Shown: positions 12,430-23,420, numbered from the stretch's first letter. The stretch is 64,000 nucleotides of DNA from Macrocystis pyrifera (GCA_031763025.1 JASSKH010000005.1:6171959-6235958), one strand, 5' to 3'. The notes: generated by a model not told the origin, from the letters alone. Made by a program: numbers and translations.

Positions 12430-13086
12430 ATCCTATGTATGTGTGTTTGTTTGCCGACCATGATACGTTTCACGAAACGCAACTCGGCGTACATACGTAC
12501 CTTGGTACGTATATGTATAGTGTAGATATGTTCGTAGAGATGTACCTGGTACCTGGTATTATTTTTTTATAAATTTTGAAATACGTCAGCTGTGAGTTCG
12601 ACTGATTAAATAGTTGATACTCAACTTTGCAAGCTGCGTAATACGCCTCGTCTATATTCCATTATTATAATGGTCCATGTATAATATGCATGTTTCGTCG
12701 CTTGCCTATATAACAAGCAGTGGCAGTTTTGCAGCTGTGGTATACACTATTAATACCAGTATTGATAAATAGCAGTATATGAGACCATGATGATGCTACA
12801 ATAAGTACCGCAATACCCCAGGTTTGTATGCGCGGCAGTCAAGCGACTTGAATGCATACGTACCTGTTACTAACTGTACTAGTGTTACTGTACCACCACA
12901 TCGGCATCAATAATGTTTCGGTGGCGAAACAGTTAACTTGGTACAAGGTTGTTTGTGTCTCGCCGTCACCGGGGCCTTCGAGTGAGAGGGAGGTCTCGCA
13001 CAACGTGCCGGCGGCACCAGACCTTTTCAGACCTGTTCATCACCGCGAGGAAAACATTTATCTCCGCTGCCCGTTGTTTTTTCCAG
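12430..13086. other. Gene-free AT-rich stretch
   Basis: No recognisable gene. Contains two overlapping TACCTGGTA words near 12544, a palindromic motif that recurs through the window, and AT-rich DNA. Confidence 0.4.
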
Positions 13087-13975
13087 AGGGCTTTTCGCGG
13101 GTCAGGTCAAATCTCACGGGTCGGGTCGGGTCGGGTCAGCTGACCCGACCCGACCAGCGAGATTTTGAAAGCCTCCTGACCCGACCCGACCCGACCCGCG
13201 AGATTTAAAAAGTTGTTGACCCGACCCGACCCGACCCGTGAGATTTGAAAATAACCTGACCCGACCCGACCCGACCCGCGAGATTTTAAAACCTCTTGAC
13301 CCGACCCGACCCGACCCGACACCTTCGGACTGACCCGTGAGACACGGGTTTCATGCGGGTCGGGTCACCTTGACCCGCGAGACTATTTATCTTGACCCGC
13401 ACGTCCGACCTGCGGATCCGGCCCGTGGGTCGACACTTCAAAAACAATTTAATATTCATTTTCTGTGCCCACAAGCGATATATATACGTATGTGGCCTGG
13501 GTATACATGGATGCGGGCATGCGTATAAGGATTTGGCAGTGTTTTATGTTTGAATAAGATACCAAAGGAGTATTATTGAGTATTTGTACGTGAAAAGCCT
13601 TTGGGTAAGAGAGCGGGAAGTGTTTTGAGTGTCGGATCCGCGGGCCGGATGAGCGGATCCGACCCGCGGGTCAGCAGAAAACAACTCACGGGTCACGCTG
13701 GGCCGACCCGCGAGTGACCCGTTTCTCGCGGGTCATGACCTGACCCGGCCCGTGAGCTTTTCGTCACTTCTTGACCCGACCCGACGCGACCCGTGAGAGT
13801 TGAAAAACTCTTGACCCGACCCGACCCGACCCATGAGATTTGAAAACCTCTTGACCCGACCCGACCCGACCCGTGAGATTTTGAATACTTCCTGAACCGA
13901 CCCGACCCGACCCGTGACATTTTGAACACCCCGTGACCCGACCCGCGGGTCGGGTCATGACCCGCGAAAAGCCCT
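13087..13975. repeat. GGGTC minisatellite element with terminal inverted repeats
   Basis: Starts AGGGCTTTTCGCGGGTCA and ends with the exact complement at 13975. Inside, two blocks (13110-13330 and 13690-13940) repeat CTTGACCCGACCCGACCCG plus GAGATTTTGAAA at about 35-45 bp. A unique ~180-bp spacer lies between them, bordered by GGATCCG words. The matching ends suggest a mobile unit rather than a simple satellite. A truncated relative lies at 55327-55566. Confidence 0.75.
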
Positions 13976-14189
13976 GCTTTTTTCGCGCATGCTGCGTGCA
14001 CGCGGGGAAGCTTTTTCATCTCTTAAAAATAAACGAGAGCCCGATGACTACCGCGTCGACATCGGAGACATACACTTAGTAGGTGCACAAAATATATTTA
14101 CAGTGCATATAGCGCAGTACGTAGAGGCAAGGGTCACATTGTATACGGCCTGGTATATACATAGACAGCAGGGATGTAATTAGTGGTCC

Positions 14190-14700
14190 GGTGTCTGTTG
14201 TGCGCAGCGCAACAGGCGACGCAAGGCCTGTTGCGCGGGCGCGCAAGCGTGGGGACCCCCCGGTTGGGCCGCCGGAGGACAAAAAATGCGACATATGCGC
14301 GAATATATGCCCGAGAACAAGTAACAAAAGTGCGTTTAAAACGCCTCCCGAACCTCGAAAAGGCGTACATCGGGATCAGAACCTTTGTTTCTTGTGATGC
14401 ACTACAGGCGAATAGAAAAAGGGCCTAAAAAAAAAAATCCGCCTGAGGCAATTCGAAAAGGGGGCTCAAAAAAAAATCACCAAAGGCGAATTTGAAAAAC
14501 AGTGTTTATGAAAGACAATCGCCTAAGGCGGACAAAAAAGGCCGCAACATTTTTTTTAGCCTGCGGCCAATAAAATTGCGCGCCCAAAATCGCGTGTTCC
14601 CCTGCGCGCAACCAGGCCCTCCGCGGCTGTTGCGGAAAACGGCTATTTTGACCAAAATGTTGCGTCAGCGCAATAGCGCAACAACAACAGCTAATATTAT
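14190..14700. mobile_element. Possible small transposon with CGCAACA-rich inverted ends
   Basis: GCGCAGCGCAACAGGCGACG near 14208 and the complementary GCGTCAGCGCAATAGCGCAAC near 14665 form imperfect inverted ends about 500 bp apart. The interior holds degenerate repeats of GGCGAAT...AAAAAGGGGGC type and a GCGCGC-rich patch. No transposase. The boundaries are approximate. Confidence 0.4.
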
Positions 14701-15336
14701 CCCTGATAGACAGGTAGTTTTTCCGTGTGCAAAAATAGATCGGGCTACCATACGACAGACGTTCTATTAATAGGGCGTAGATAGGTGTGCAAGACAGGAT
14801 CGGTGAGCAAGTAATGGATGTCGGAACACAAAGAAAGGCCCGGTTCCTTGCAAAGTCAGTCAAGCCGAGCCTGGGGAACCCCACCAGGAAGAAAATGGGA
14901 AATTACAGTTGGAAGTGTGGAGGACAGGTTTTGGGAAAGGTTCGTAGAATGGTCGTCGCACATGTACCCATGGAAGGTACACCAGAAGTGTTATCACATC
15001 TGAGAATCTTTCCGAGAACCGGGAGAACTCGGCTTAATAACCCGAGCCTCTTTGAAGTCGAGACGGGCCTTGTTTGCCCGTCCGAACTTTACTCTCTCGA
15101 TCTCTCTCTTCTCCACGCTGCTAACCCAACGTGGAGGGCTCTCTCCTTGCCCTAAATATAAGAAAGTAAAAGTGCAGCCCTCGGTAGCGGGTCAAAGCTA
15201 CCACATCACTTGGGACCTTTGTGGCTCTGCGAAAGTAGGGGCACCATAGAAGGTAAGGTATTAATACGAGCAACCAACCAGGCCCAGCAGTATTAATATT
15301 TTAAATAGTATTAATAATACCTATTGTACATAATAC
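14701..15336. other. Unassigned stretch
   Basis: A plus-strand frame of 122 codons (14787-15155) is open but matches nothing I know and shows no splice or start context. I do not call it a gene. Confidence 0.3.
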
Positions 15337-15445
15337 AAGGTTCCCCTTCGGGATGTGGGTAACGTGAAATCCCGGGGCGTCGCAAGGCGAAAAGGGAGTC
15401 ACAGGCAACACCCGTATAGCTGTTCTTGGCGGAAACGAGAGCCGG
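15337..15445 (+). repeat. Dispersed ~110-bp repeat, copy 1
   Basis: Begins ACAAGGTTCCCCTTCGGGAT and continues through GTGAAATCCCGGGGCGTCGC to an Arg-codon-like GGAAACGAGAGCC. Copies lie at 18022-18090 (partial) and, inverted, at 21605-21727. Family unknown; a SINE or the end of a longer element is possible. Confidence 0.65.
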
Positions 15446-15559
15446 GCGGGTCAGCGTGTTGCTCGAAGGAAAGAGTAATAATTATTAATAGTAGTCGCCA
15501 GGAACTAAGTACTACTCTTCCTGTGGTGGATGCTACACTACTACGTGTACGCGATATAG

Positions 15560-15913
15560 CATAGGTTGACTAGGTCGACTACTATATATACCGTCACTTT
15601 ACACCACCACCACTACTACTCAAATGTAGTACAGGCAGAAGCGGCATACACTCTACAAAATACTGCCTGGTACACTACTACCGTACTACTACGACTACTA
15701 ACTATACTACCAAGTACTACTGCTGACCAAACGCTCATACAAAATATACAGACAACCTCAGAGAGGTCAAATAACCACGCGGTACCATGGATTGGGGCAT
15801 GACTGCTATATGTAATACTGTTACTATTATATGTACACCACCACCTGTGATACGTAGATGCAGTACAGGTAGAAGCAGCATGGCTAAATATCACACTACA
15901 ATACCTACTACTA
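15560..15913. repeat. TAC/TAG triplet-rich degenerate repeats
   Basis: Imprecise copies of a ~200-bp unit: triplets of ACTACTACT, then GTACACCACCAC, then CAGGTAGAAGCAGCATG. Further copies follow at 16430-16720. Long open frames here come from triplet composition only. Confidence 0.6.
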
Positions 15914-16012
15914 TTACTACGGGAGACCATAGTAAATAGGGTCTACGGTACAGACAAAAACCTATATGTTCACCTATTTTCACTAACAATATATAGTCCT
16001 ATTTACCATTTT
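15914..16012 (-). mobile_element. MITE of the TTACGGGGGACC family, copy 2 (degraded right end)
   Basis: Left end TTACTACGGGAGACCATAG after a TA. The interior is in reverse orientation relative to the 29529 copy (CTACGGTACAGACAAAAACC). The right end decays into a T-rich tract. Confidence 0.6.
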
Positions 16013-16268
16013 GTTTTTGTTTTTTTGTTTCTTTTCTTCATCACTTTTACTTTCCAGCCCACTCGTAGGAGGTTTTTACCCTCGACGATCTTCTGGACAA
16101 GCCGTGGTCACAGGTGTCGTCCCTTTTCCCCCCCGGTACGTGCCTTTATTTTTTGTCGCGCATAGGGTTCAGCATTCCCACTGCTCGTCGACTTTCATCG
16201 AATATAGCCAACTCACGCTTTCGCGCTTTCCGCTTATCAATTTTTTGTGCAAGAAAAAGTCCCTATGA
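16013..16268. other. T-rich unassigned stretch
   Basis: Pyrimidine-rich DNA after the MITE. The open frame here (85 codons) is low-complexity Phe/Leu and not supported as a gene. Confidence 0.3.
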
Positions 16269-16269
16269 G

Positions 16270-16345
16270 CATGCACTCGGTGAGACTTGAACCCACGAAA
16301 TTGATCTTGACAGGCACGCGGACCACCTACCAAGCCACCGGGGAC
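16270..16345 (-). other. tRNA-like sequence (possible SINE head)
   Basis: The minus strand reads GGTGGCTTGGTAGGTGGTCC (A-box-like, D-arm-like) and later GTGGGTTCAAGTCTCAC, a good T-arm with B box. The outer acceptor strands do not pair (GTCCCCG against CGAGTGC) and no clean anticodon stem forms. It is therefore a tRNA-derived sequence or pseudogene rather than a functional tRNA. Confidence 0.4.
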
Positions 16346-16429
16346 GCCGGCCTTGGTTCCCCGTAATACTACTTTGTTGTTCCTATGATACTAAAACTTC
16401 GATACAACGGCGACGTAGCATGCAAGCGG

Positions 16430-16720
16430 TACCATGAGTTGGGGGCATGACTACTATACTGCTGTTATGCTGTTACTGTACACCACTACAACTACTACGC
16501 AGATAGATAGATGGATGTACTACAGTTTGTAGTAAAGGTAGAAGCAGCATGCACGCCACAAACTACCTGATACTTTAGTACTACGACTATGCTGATGCTT
16601 TTGTAAAATGTACAGGATAGGTATTATATATTGTGGAGGGCGTCTATCTACTACTGCTTCTATTGGCCAGGTAGAAGCAGTGCAGTATGCAGAGGTAGAC
16701 GGACCGAGGGAGCCAGTTTT
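16430..16720. repeat. Third copy of the triplet-rich ~200-bp repeat
   Basis: Shares GGTACCATGAGTTGGGG, GTACACCACTAC and AGGTAGAAGCAGCATGC with 15780-15880, plus a short GATA run near 16502. Non-coding. Confidence 0.6.
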
Positions 16721-16854
16721 GAGTTCACGTACGTGCTCGGTGTGAGGTGTGTGGTGTACGTCAAAGGGCTCAGGTGAAACATGAATGACGCTCGACAGCT
16801 CGACAGACGTGTATTGCTGCTGCTGGTATGTACATTTATTGTATTTTATCGCGA

Positions 16855-17225
16855 CATGCTGTGGCATGCCGTGGCACCACCTGCGGCAAAACCTTCCACG
16901 ACATCTTCCACGGCATACCACGGAACCTTCCACGGACCTCCACAGCATACCATGGGACCCTAGCCCTAACCTTAAACCTAACCCCAACCCTAACCTAGGT
17001 GCCGTGGACATTGGGGTGCCGTGGGGGTTGCCATGACATGGCGCGGGGTTGTCATGGAGTGCCGTGGCGGTAGCCGCGGGGGTTGCCATGGTACTACCCA
17101 TGGCATGTCATGGCAACCCCCATGGCGTACCATGGTAACCTATGCCACGCCATGGGATGCCGTGGTGATGCCATGGTATGCCATGGGCGGTACCATGGCA
17201 ATGCCACGGCATGCCCACGACAAGG
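16855..17225. repeat. CCATGG-rich palindromic repeats with a telomere-like core
   Basis: Dense short words such as GGCATGCCGTGG, CCATGGCAACCCC and GCCATGGTA that pair with each other on either strand. In the middle, 16962-16998 reads CCCTAGCCCTAACC, then AAACCTAACCCCAACCC, a degenerate interstitial copy of a TTAGGG-type telomere repeat. No gene. Confidence 0.7.
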
Positions 17226-18021
17226 CCAAATAGTGTAGAATCCTGGGAAATTCTCGTGCTCGTGCGGGATTGATTGTTCTTGACTGCTCGCCACGACCGG
17301 GTAGGTTTCCCAGCCTATAGCACCGAAAAGAAAGAACACGAGACCACGATCACTCGGTTGCTCGATCTGGTGAACACTGCACACGCATACTGTATATACG
17401 AACACTGTTGTTGTAGTGCGCACCGTGGCTGACTGCTGTTGTACTGCTGATGTTGCAGTGCGCACCGTGGCTGGGCGTTGCTTTTGAAATACGGCGGAAG
17501 TTCGTATGAATCGTCGTCCTGCCCCTGCGCAGCATCCAATTATTAACATTAATAGTTGCACCTTTCCCGAGATCATGTATGTGTTCGTTCCTACTTCCAA
17601 GGTTGACAGGAATCACGGCCCACACACACACAAAAAGGCGCTATCCGTGGCCGCCACAACAGGGAGAGCTTGATGAACGACTGTTGCCGTGCCGTGGCTG
17701 CCTCTGTAGAGAGCTCAAGCGACGGTGTGATCAGATGTGATACAGCAGCAGCCAGCAGCAGACAAAAATATTCAAACTTGTGGGGTCTCCATTGTCCTGC
17801 TTGACCACTCTAGCAGGTCGGAATGACTCTCCCAGTAGTTATTTGCCAGAATTCTCGACTTCGGAAGCCCAGAGCACGCGGCACTGACCTCGGCCGGGGC
17901 TTGCATTTGCGCCGTGGTGTACACGCGGGCTCGCTGTGTGCCACGCAGCCTAGAGTGTGAGAGAAGACCCGCGGCCGGACGAGAAAAGTAAAGTAATCCG
18001 GAAAAAAAGTCCATTTGGTAC
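17226..18021. other. Unassigned stretch
   Basis: Contains a GTTGTTG/GCACACCGTGGCTG duplication near 17420-17475. Nothing else is supported. Frames of up to 168 codons on the minus strand show no family motif. Confidence 0.3.
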
Positions 18022-18090
18022 AAAGTAACAAGGTTCTCTCCCCTTCGGGATGTGGGTGGCATGAAATCCAGGGGGGTGTCGCAAGTTGAA
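18022..18090 (+). repeat. Dispersed ~110-bp repeat, copy 2 (partial)
   Basis: ACAAGGTTCTCTCCCCTTCG, GGGATGTGGGTGGCATGAAAT and GTGTCGCAAG match the copy at 15337 with a small insertion. The right third is missing. Confidence 0.6.
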
Positions 18091-18159
18091 AAGACCATCG
18101 ATATATGTGTGATCCTTGATGATCTGAACACCTCTACCGGGTGGAGTCTGCACGATCTA

Positions 18160-20290
18160 CATGAACTACACGTGTTAATCGAACTTATATGTACCGTGAT
18201 TAACAGATGAATAGCTTTGCGTGGGTGGGTCTGCATGATCTGAAGGATCTGTACGATCTGCAAGATTTGTATATTGTAGATTTATCACCCTTTTTTTGGC
18301 GTTGAGATCTGCTTGATCTTTATGATTGCACTTGCGTGCCGAGTGGGATGATCTGAATGACATGCGTGCATAATATGGAGGATCTATCTGCATGATCTGA
18401 TGTATTCCCTACATGCTCCAACTATGCGCTTGTGTGCCGAGTGGGATGATCTGAATGCCATGTGTGCATGATGTGGACGATCTATCTGCATGATCTGAAG
18501 GATCTATGATCTACACACTCCTACTAGTTTGCCCGAGGAGACATGGACGTTCCGTATCATTTACACTTGTGTGCCCGGTGGATCTCAATGACATGCACAT
18601 GTTTATCCTGAAGGGGATCTGTGCGGTTACAATTTTCATAGATGTGTACCTGAGAAGCATCTGTGTGATCTGTACAATCAGTACATTTCGACCGGGATGG
18701 GATCTGTCCGATCTGCCTGATCTGTACATCTTGAGCGAGATAGAGTCTGTACGATCTGCATGATCTGCATACGTTTATCGGTGGGTGACATTGATCTGCA
18801 GGATCTGTATAATCTGCATGACCCGCATGATCCACCTGAGTGGAGTTTGTGTGATCTGTATGATCTGTACACCGGGATAGGGTATGTGCGATCTGGATGA
18901 TATGCACATTTTTATCGGTGGGTCTGCATGATCTGCAGGATCTGTATGATCTGCGGTATCTCTGTAGATCTGGAGGATCTGTAAAGTCTGGATGCTTCAC
19001 ACTTGTTTACAGCATGTTTAGCCGGGATGGGGGCTGTATGAGGTAGATATTATACAGGTGTGTACCTGAGTGAGAGACCTGTGTGATCTGTATATCTTTA
19101 CCGGGTGGGATCTGTATGATATGCAGGATCTGTATGATCTGCATAAGCTGTATGATCTGCAGAATCTGTATGATCTGCAGGATCTGTATGATCTATCTGA
19201 ATGGAATCTGTGTGATCTGTATGATCTGTACATCTTAATGGGGATGAGGTCTGTACGATTTGCAGGATCTGTATTATCTGCAGGATTTCTGTACGATCTG
19301 GAAGACCTATAAAATCTATACTTCACACTTTTGTTTTTAGCATGTTTAGCCGAGATGGGATCTGAATGAGGTATATATTTCATACGTGTGTACCTGAGTG
19401 GTAAAAGGCAGGATTTGTTTAGGATCTGAAGGATCTACAAAATCTGAATACCTCACATTTGTTTACATCATGTTTAGCCGAGATGGGGTGTGTATGAAGG
19501 AGATATTCTCACGTTTGTACCTGAGCGGGAACTTGATCTGTGTGGCCTGTACCTACGGTAAGTGTAATCTGCAGGATTTGTATTTCACATGTGTGATCTG
19601 CAGGATCTGTATGATCTACCTGAGTGGAATCTGTGTGATCTGTATGACCAATTCATCTTGACTGGGATGGGGTCTGTATGATCTGCATGATCTGCACATG
19701 TTTATCGGTGGGTTTGCATGATCTGCAGGAAATGTATGATTAGCAGGATCTGTAATATTTGGCTTGTGTGGGATGTTGATGTGTGTGATATGTACATATA
19801 TACTTGGTGGTATCTGTATGATGAGGTAGATATTTCACACGTGTGTACTTGAGTGGGAACTTGCAGGATTTCCGTATGATCTGCAGGATTTCTACATCTG
19901 GATACTTCAAAATTGTTTACATCATGTTTAGCCGGGATGGGGTCCGTATGAGGTAGATATTCACACGTGTATACCTGGGTGGGAACTTGATCTGTGTAAT
20001 ATGTCCGTATGTGTGATCTGCAGGGTCTGTATGATCTACCTGAGTGGGATATATGTGATATATATGATATGTTCATCTTGACGGGGATGAGATCAGTACG
20101 ATCTGCATGATCTGCGCATGTTTATCGGTGGGGTTGCATTACCTGCAGGATCTGTATGATCTGTATGATCCGCAGGATCTGTAATATTTGGCAGGTGTGT
20201 ACCTGAGTGGGAGCTTGGTCTGTGTGATCTGTACATCTTCACCGGGTGGGAGCTACATGATCTGCATGAACTGCACATGTTTCGTCGGGA
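18160..20290. repeat. GATCTG satellite, two-level organisation
   Basis: About 2.1 kb built from near-12-mers GATCTGTATGATCTGCAG. These are grouped into larger units of roughly 300-450 bp that carry TTTACATCATGTTTAGCCG, GGGATGGGGTCTGTATGAGG, AGATATT, CACACGTGTGTACCTGAGTG and TGTTTATCGGTGGG. The larger unit recurs about five times between 18570 and 20240. Neither strand encodes more than low-complexity Tyr/Arg/Ser or Asp/Leu peptides. Confidence 0.85.
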
Positions 20291-20439
20291 AGATAAAAGA
20301 ATCTGTCAAATCAAATCCAATCAAGCTCGAGTTGATGAACAACTCTATACACGCGCAACGCATTATAATGCCCGGTACGAAATATACTGGTACACGAAAT
20401 AGCCAGGGTGTGATGAAAACATCAGTCGCACGGACGCAA

Positions 20440-20618
20440 AAACTAAGAGTAGCAGCGAGGAAAGCAACCTTCGCCAGCAACACCAGTAGCTATACCGTGG
20501 CAGTGCGCAGCAGCAGCGTCATCAGCACGAGCACCAAGATTAGCCACCGTGTGACACGGGCAAAAAAATACTTCGGGTAGCAGCAAGAAAAGGCGACAGC
20601 AGCAACATTGTTACAGTA
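20440..20618. repeat. CAG/AGC-rich repeat block, part 1
   Basis: Words CAGCAGCGTCATCAGC, AGCAGCAAGAAAAGGCGAC and GTGTGACACGGGCAAAA. The last recurs near 20822 and 20965, indicating about three diverged units across 20440-21010. Confidence 0.55.
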
Positions 20619-20726
20619 TTACGGGAGACCATATTAAATAGGACCAAATATTGTTAGGAAATATATGTAAATATATATATAGGTTTTGTGTGTACCGTAG
20701 GTCCTATTTCCTGTTGTCCCCCGTAA
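20619..20726 (+). mobile_element. MITE of the TTACGGGGGACC family, copy 3
   Basis: 108 bp, starting TTACGGGAGACCATATTAAA and ending TGTCCCCCGTAA, with TA directly on both sides. Inserted in the CAG-rich block. Confidence 0.85.
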
Positions 20727-21604
20727 TAGTAGTAGCAGCTATACCGTGTTTGTGCGCAGCAGTGTGCAGCAGCAGCGGCAGCAACAATAACAACAGGAGA
20801 CGCAGCAAGACAAGCAACCGCGTGGCACGGGCAAAAATAAAATAAGGGTACGTCGCAGCAAGAAAGGTAACCTGTGTCAGCAACAGTAGCATCTATACGG
20901 TGATTGTGTGTAGCGGTAGCGGCAGCAACAACAGGAGTAGCAAAATAATGAGCAAACCGTGTGACACGGGCAAAGCGCAGTGAGCACTCGGCTATTACAC
21001 GCAACGTAATACGTGGTACAAAGATCCGATAAATGATGAATCGCACCGAGATACTAAAAAAATGCTACAGTATATACGCTACCAGGTATGTACGTGGTGG
21101 ATACAGCCTTTTATCGCGTCTTGTGGCCAGGCAGTTACGAGCACACGAGCACTCAGCGGCAGCAGCATCACTCGGCAGCACTCGAACAACACTCGATTTG
21201 AGCAGCACTCGTACGCCTGTTGTTGCTGTTCTTGTACTGCTGCGTACTGCTCGGGCAGCACAGTAGTGGCACTCGAGCGCACGAGCATGATGAGTAGGTT
21301 TCCAAGCCTATTATTGCACTGCGAAAAAATACACGGGGCCACGATCATCACTCGATTGCTCAAGCGCAACGAGTACGCGACGAACACGAGCACGACGGGG
21401 CCAAGCAGCCACGGGCACACGAGCACTCAGCAGCAGAGCAGCAGCACCCAGCGGCACTCGAGCAACACTCGACTCGAGCAGCACTCGTACGCCTGTTGTT
21501 GCTGTTGTTTTACTGCTGCATCTCGAGCAGCACGACGAGCTCGAGCAGCACTGCCGTGTGCTGTTTGTTGTAGTTGCAGCAAGACGCGAGAAAACAAAAT
21601 CTTT
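20727..21604. repeat. CAG/AGC-rich repeat block, part 2
   Basis: Runs such as GCAGCAGCGGCAGCAAC and a duplicated segment GCACTCGAGCAACACTCGA, then GTACGCCTGTTGTTGCTGTT (about 21180-21235 and 21450-21505). Long frames on both strands are compositional. Confidence 0.6.
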
Positions 21605-21727
21605 GCAGCTATGCCTCCCGTTTCCGTCAAGAACACCTGTACGGGTGTTACCTGTGACTCCCTTTTCGCCTTGCGACGCCCCCGGGATTTCACGTTACCC
21701 ACATCCCGAACGGGAACCTTGTACAGT
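21605..21727 (-). repeat. Dispersed ~110-bp repeat, copy 3 (inverted)
   Basis: Complement of the copy at 15337: ends CATCCCGAACGGGAACCTTGT, preceded by GGGATTTCACGTTACCCA and GACTCCCTTTTCGCCTTGCG. It is in opposite orientation to copy 1 across 6.2 kb of repeat DNA. Confidence 0.65.
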
Positions 21728-21837
21728 TATACGCTGTACTAAGGTCGTATAGCCCATTGAGGTGTTGGAATCCCCTGAACAGGTGAGTACCGCGCCCGGT
21801 TCAGGGAATACTACGTTTTAGTGTACAGTACAGTGTA

Positions 21838-22210
21838 GTAGTGCGTTAGTGGATCCCCTGGTTTAGTGGATCACATTGTCAAAAATGAGTGGTGGATCAC
21901 CGAGTTAGTGGATCACTTTTTCAAAAAGAGCTGGTGGATCATCATGTTTAGTGGATCACATATAGGAAAATGAGTGGTGGATCACTGGCTTAGTGGATCA
22001 CATTTTATACGCTAGCCCGGTGATCCACCACTAATTTTCTAAAATGTGATCCACTAAGCCAGTGATCCACCACTCATTTTCCAAAAATGTGATCCACTAA
22101 ACATGGTGATCCACCAGCTGTTTTTGAAATAGTGATCCACTAACTCGGTGATCCACCACTCATTTTTGACGATGTGATCCACTAAACCAGGGGATCCACT
22201 AACGCACTAC
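21838..22210. mobile_element. Complete 373-bp palindromic element
   Basis: Nearly the whole element is one inverted repeat. It starts GTAGTGCGTTAGTGGATCCC and ends with its complement. The arms are about 170 bp around a ~31-nt loop (22008-22038). Each arm alternates TAGTGGATCACAT and GAGTGGTGGATCACC at about 45-bp intervals, so a tandem word array lies inside the palindrome. Non-coding, and able to extrude as one long hairpin. Target duplication not clear. Confidence 0.9.
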
Positions 22211-22389
22211 AACAGTATGCTGCTGAGCCGACGTATGATACAGAGTGCTGCACAGAGGGGGAGAATCATGCTTGGAGACGAGAGTAAATCATATTTTGTG
22301 GGGGGGAGAGAGGCCGCCGGGCGCCTGACGTAGATTGAGTAGAACATACGGACCCGCTACACCCACGCTTTTGCCCCAACGCCGGAGCG

Positions 22390-23062
22390 CAGGCGAAACG
22401 TCACCTGCAGCTTCTTGACCCGATCTCCCGCAGAATCAAGCGGTGTGAGATGTCGCACCAGATCGAACGCCCGTCGCGGAGGATAGGATTATGAGGATGG
22501 ACATCGGTGTCAGCAGAGGTGGTCGCCGAGGCGCTCCAAACCCGGAGTACGACAGCAAGGCCATAGTGATGAATGTAACTCACGCAGATCCGCAACCGGG
22601 AACACATCAGAGTAGCGGCAGCTCTGACCCCGACAGATCATCTGCCTCTACCTCCCAGTCTTCCAAGCGTCAACACTACCGTAAGATCGTTCGGGAAAAT
22701 AAGCGTCTCAACACGAGTAGACCCCCTAAGCTGCCACTTTCGCCGGTGAAACTAAACTTTGAGTGTATCGGAGGAGAAGGTAGCCGATTTTCAGCGGCAA
22801 CTATATTTGGGGCAGGGCATGGAGAGTCCCTCGCTAGAAACGGTATTTGCGAAGAGTGCATCTTGCAAACACTTTCGGCTACCACACTGTTAGCGATCTC
22901 GATGAAGGCGTCTAGCTCTAATATAGAAACGCGGGATCGTCAGGAGGCTGGGAAGGGCAGGGGTGAGAGTGTGACAGGCTCACACTCATGGCTTTGGGAT
23001 GGAGCCTGGATACGAATGCAAGAAAACTCCTGGGGTAGATCAATACCCGAGTGTACCGCATG
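22390..23062 (+). pseudogene. LINE-type retroelement ORF, C-terminal nuclease-like fragment
   Basis: The frame at 22491-23062 contains GGRRGAPNPEYDSKAIVMNV and THADPQPGTH. From memory these match the C-terminal restriction-nuclease-like segment that follows reverse transcriptase in LINE-like ORFs of brown algae and oomycetes (pattern D-x-T-h-x-D-P). Immediately upstream, in another frame, LLDPISRRIKRCEMSHQIER continues the same protein, so a frameshift falls near 22485-22495. Later words (ATTLLAIS, TRDRQEAGKGRGES) keep the family order. No RT domain is present. Dead fragment. Confidence 0.5.
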
Positions 23063-23420
23063 AGAAAACGTCAGACGAAAGGCAACGCACAGAGAAGACC
23101 GATTTTACTAACAGCGAGCGGGTAAAGAAAGTCGATGTAAAAGTGCGCTGGAGATCGCGCGGAGAATTGGTGCTGATTCACCTGCGCGCCGGCTTTAGGG
23201 CGAATGCGTGCGTGTATCGTGTCCATGTCGACTGAATCTCGGCAGATGCACGTCGCCGCCACGTTTTCTCCACCACGCACCGTGCATATTCCCACAAACA
23301 CTGGGGGTATACGCCTCGAAGTGAGTCTGGTGGTCGTGACCGAAGGCAGTCGGTAGCCCTGGCGCTATGCAAACTCCTGTAGCGGGCCTTGGCGAAAGAC
23401 CTACCCCCCCCCCCCTCTAG

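Noticed and set aside
13087..13975. Telomere or rDNA spacer origin for the GGGTC repeat
   Set aside because: The 5-nt unit, AT-rich interruptions and inverted ends do not fit either.
16520..17600. Minus-strand frames of 168-193 codons
   Set aside because: They run through CCATGG, GTT and triplet repeats with no domain or splice context; compositional.
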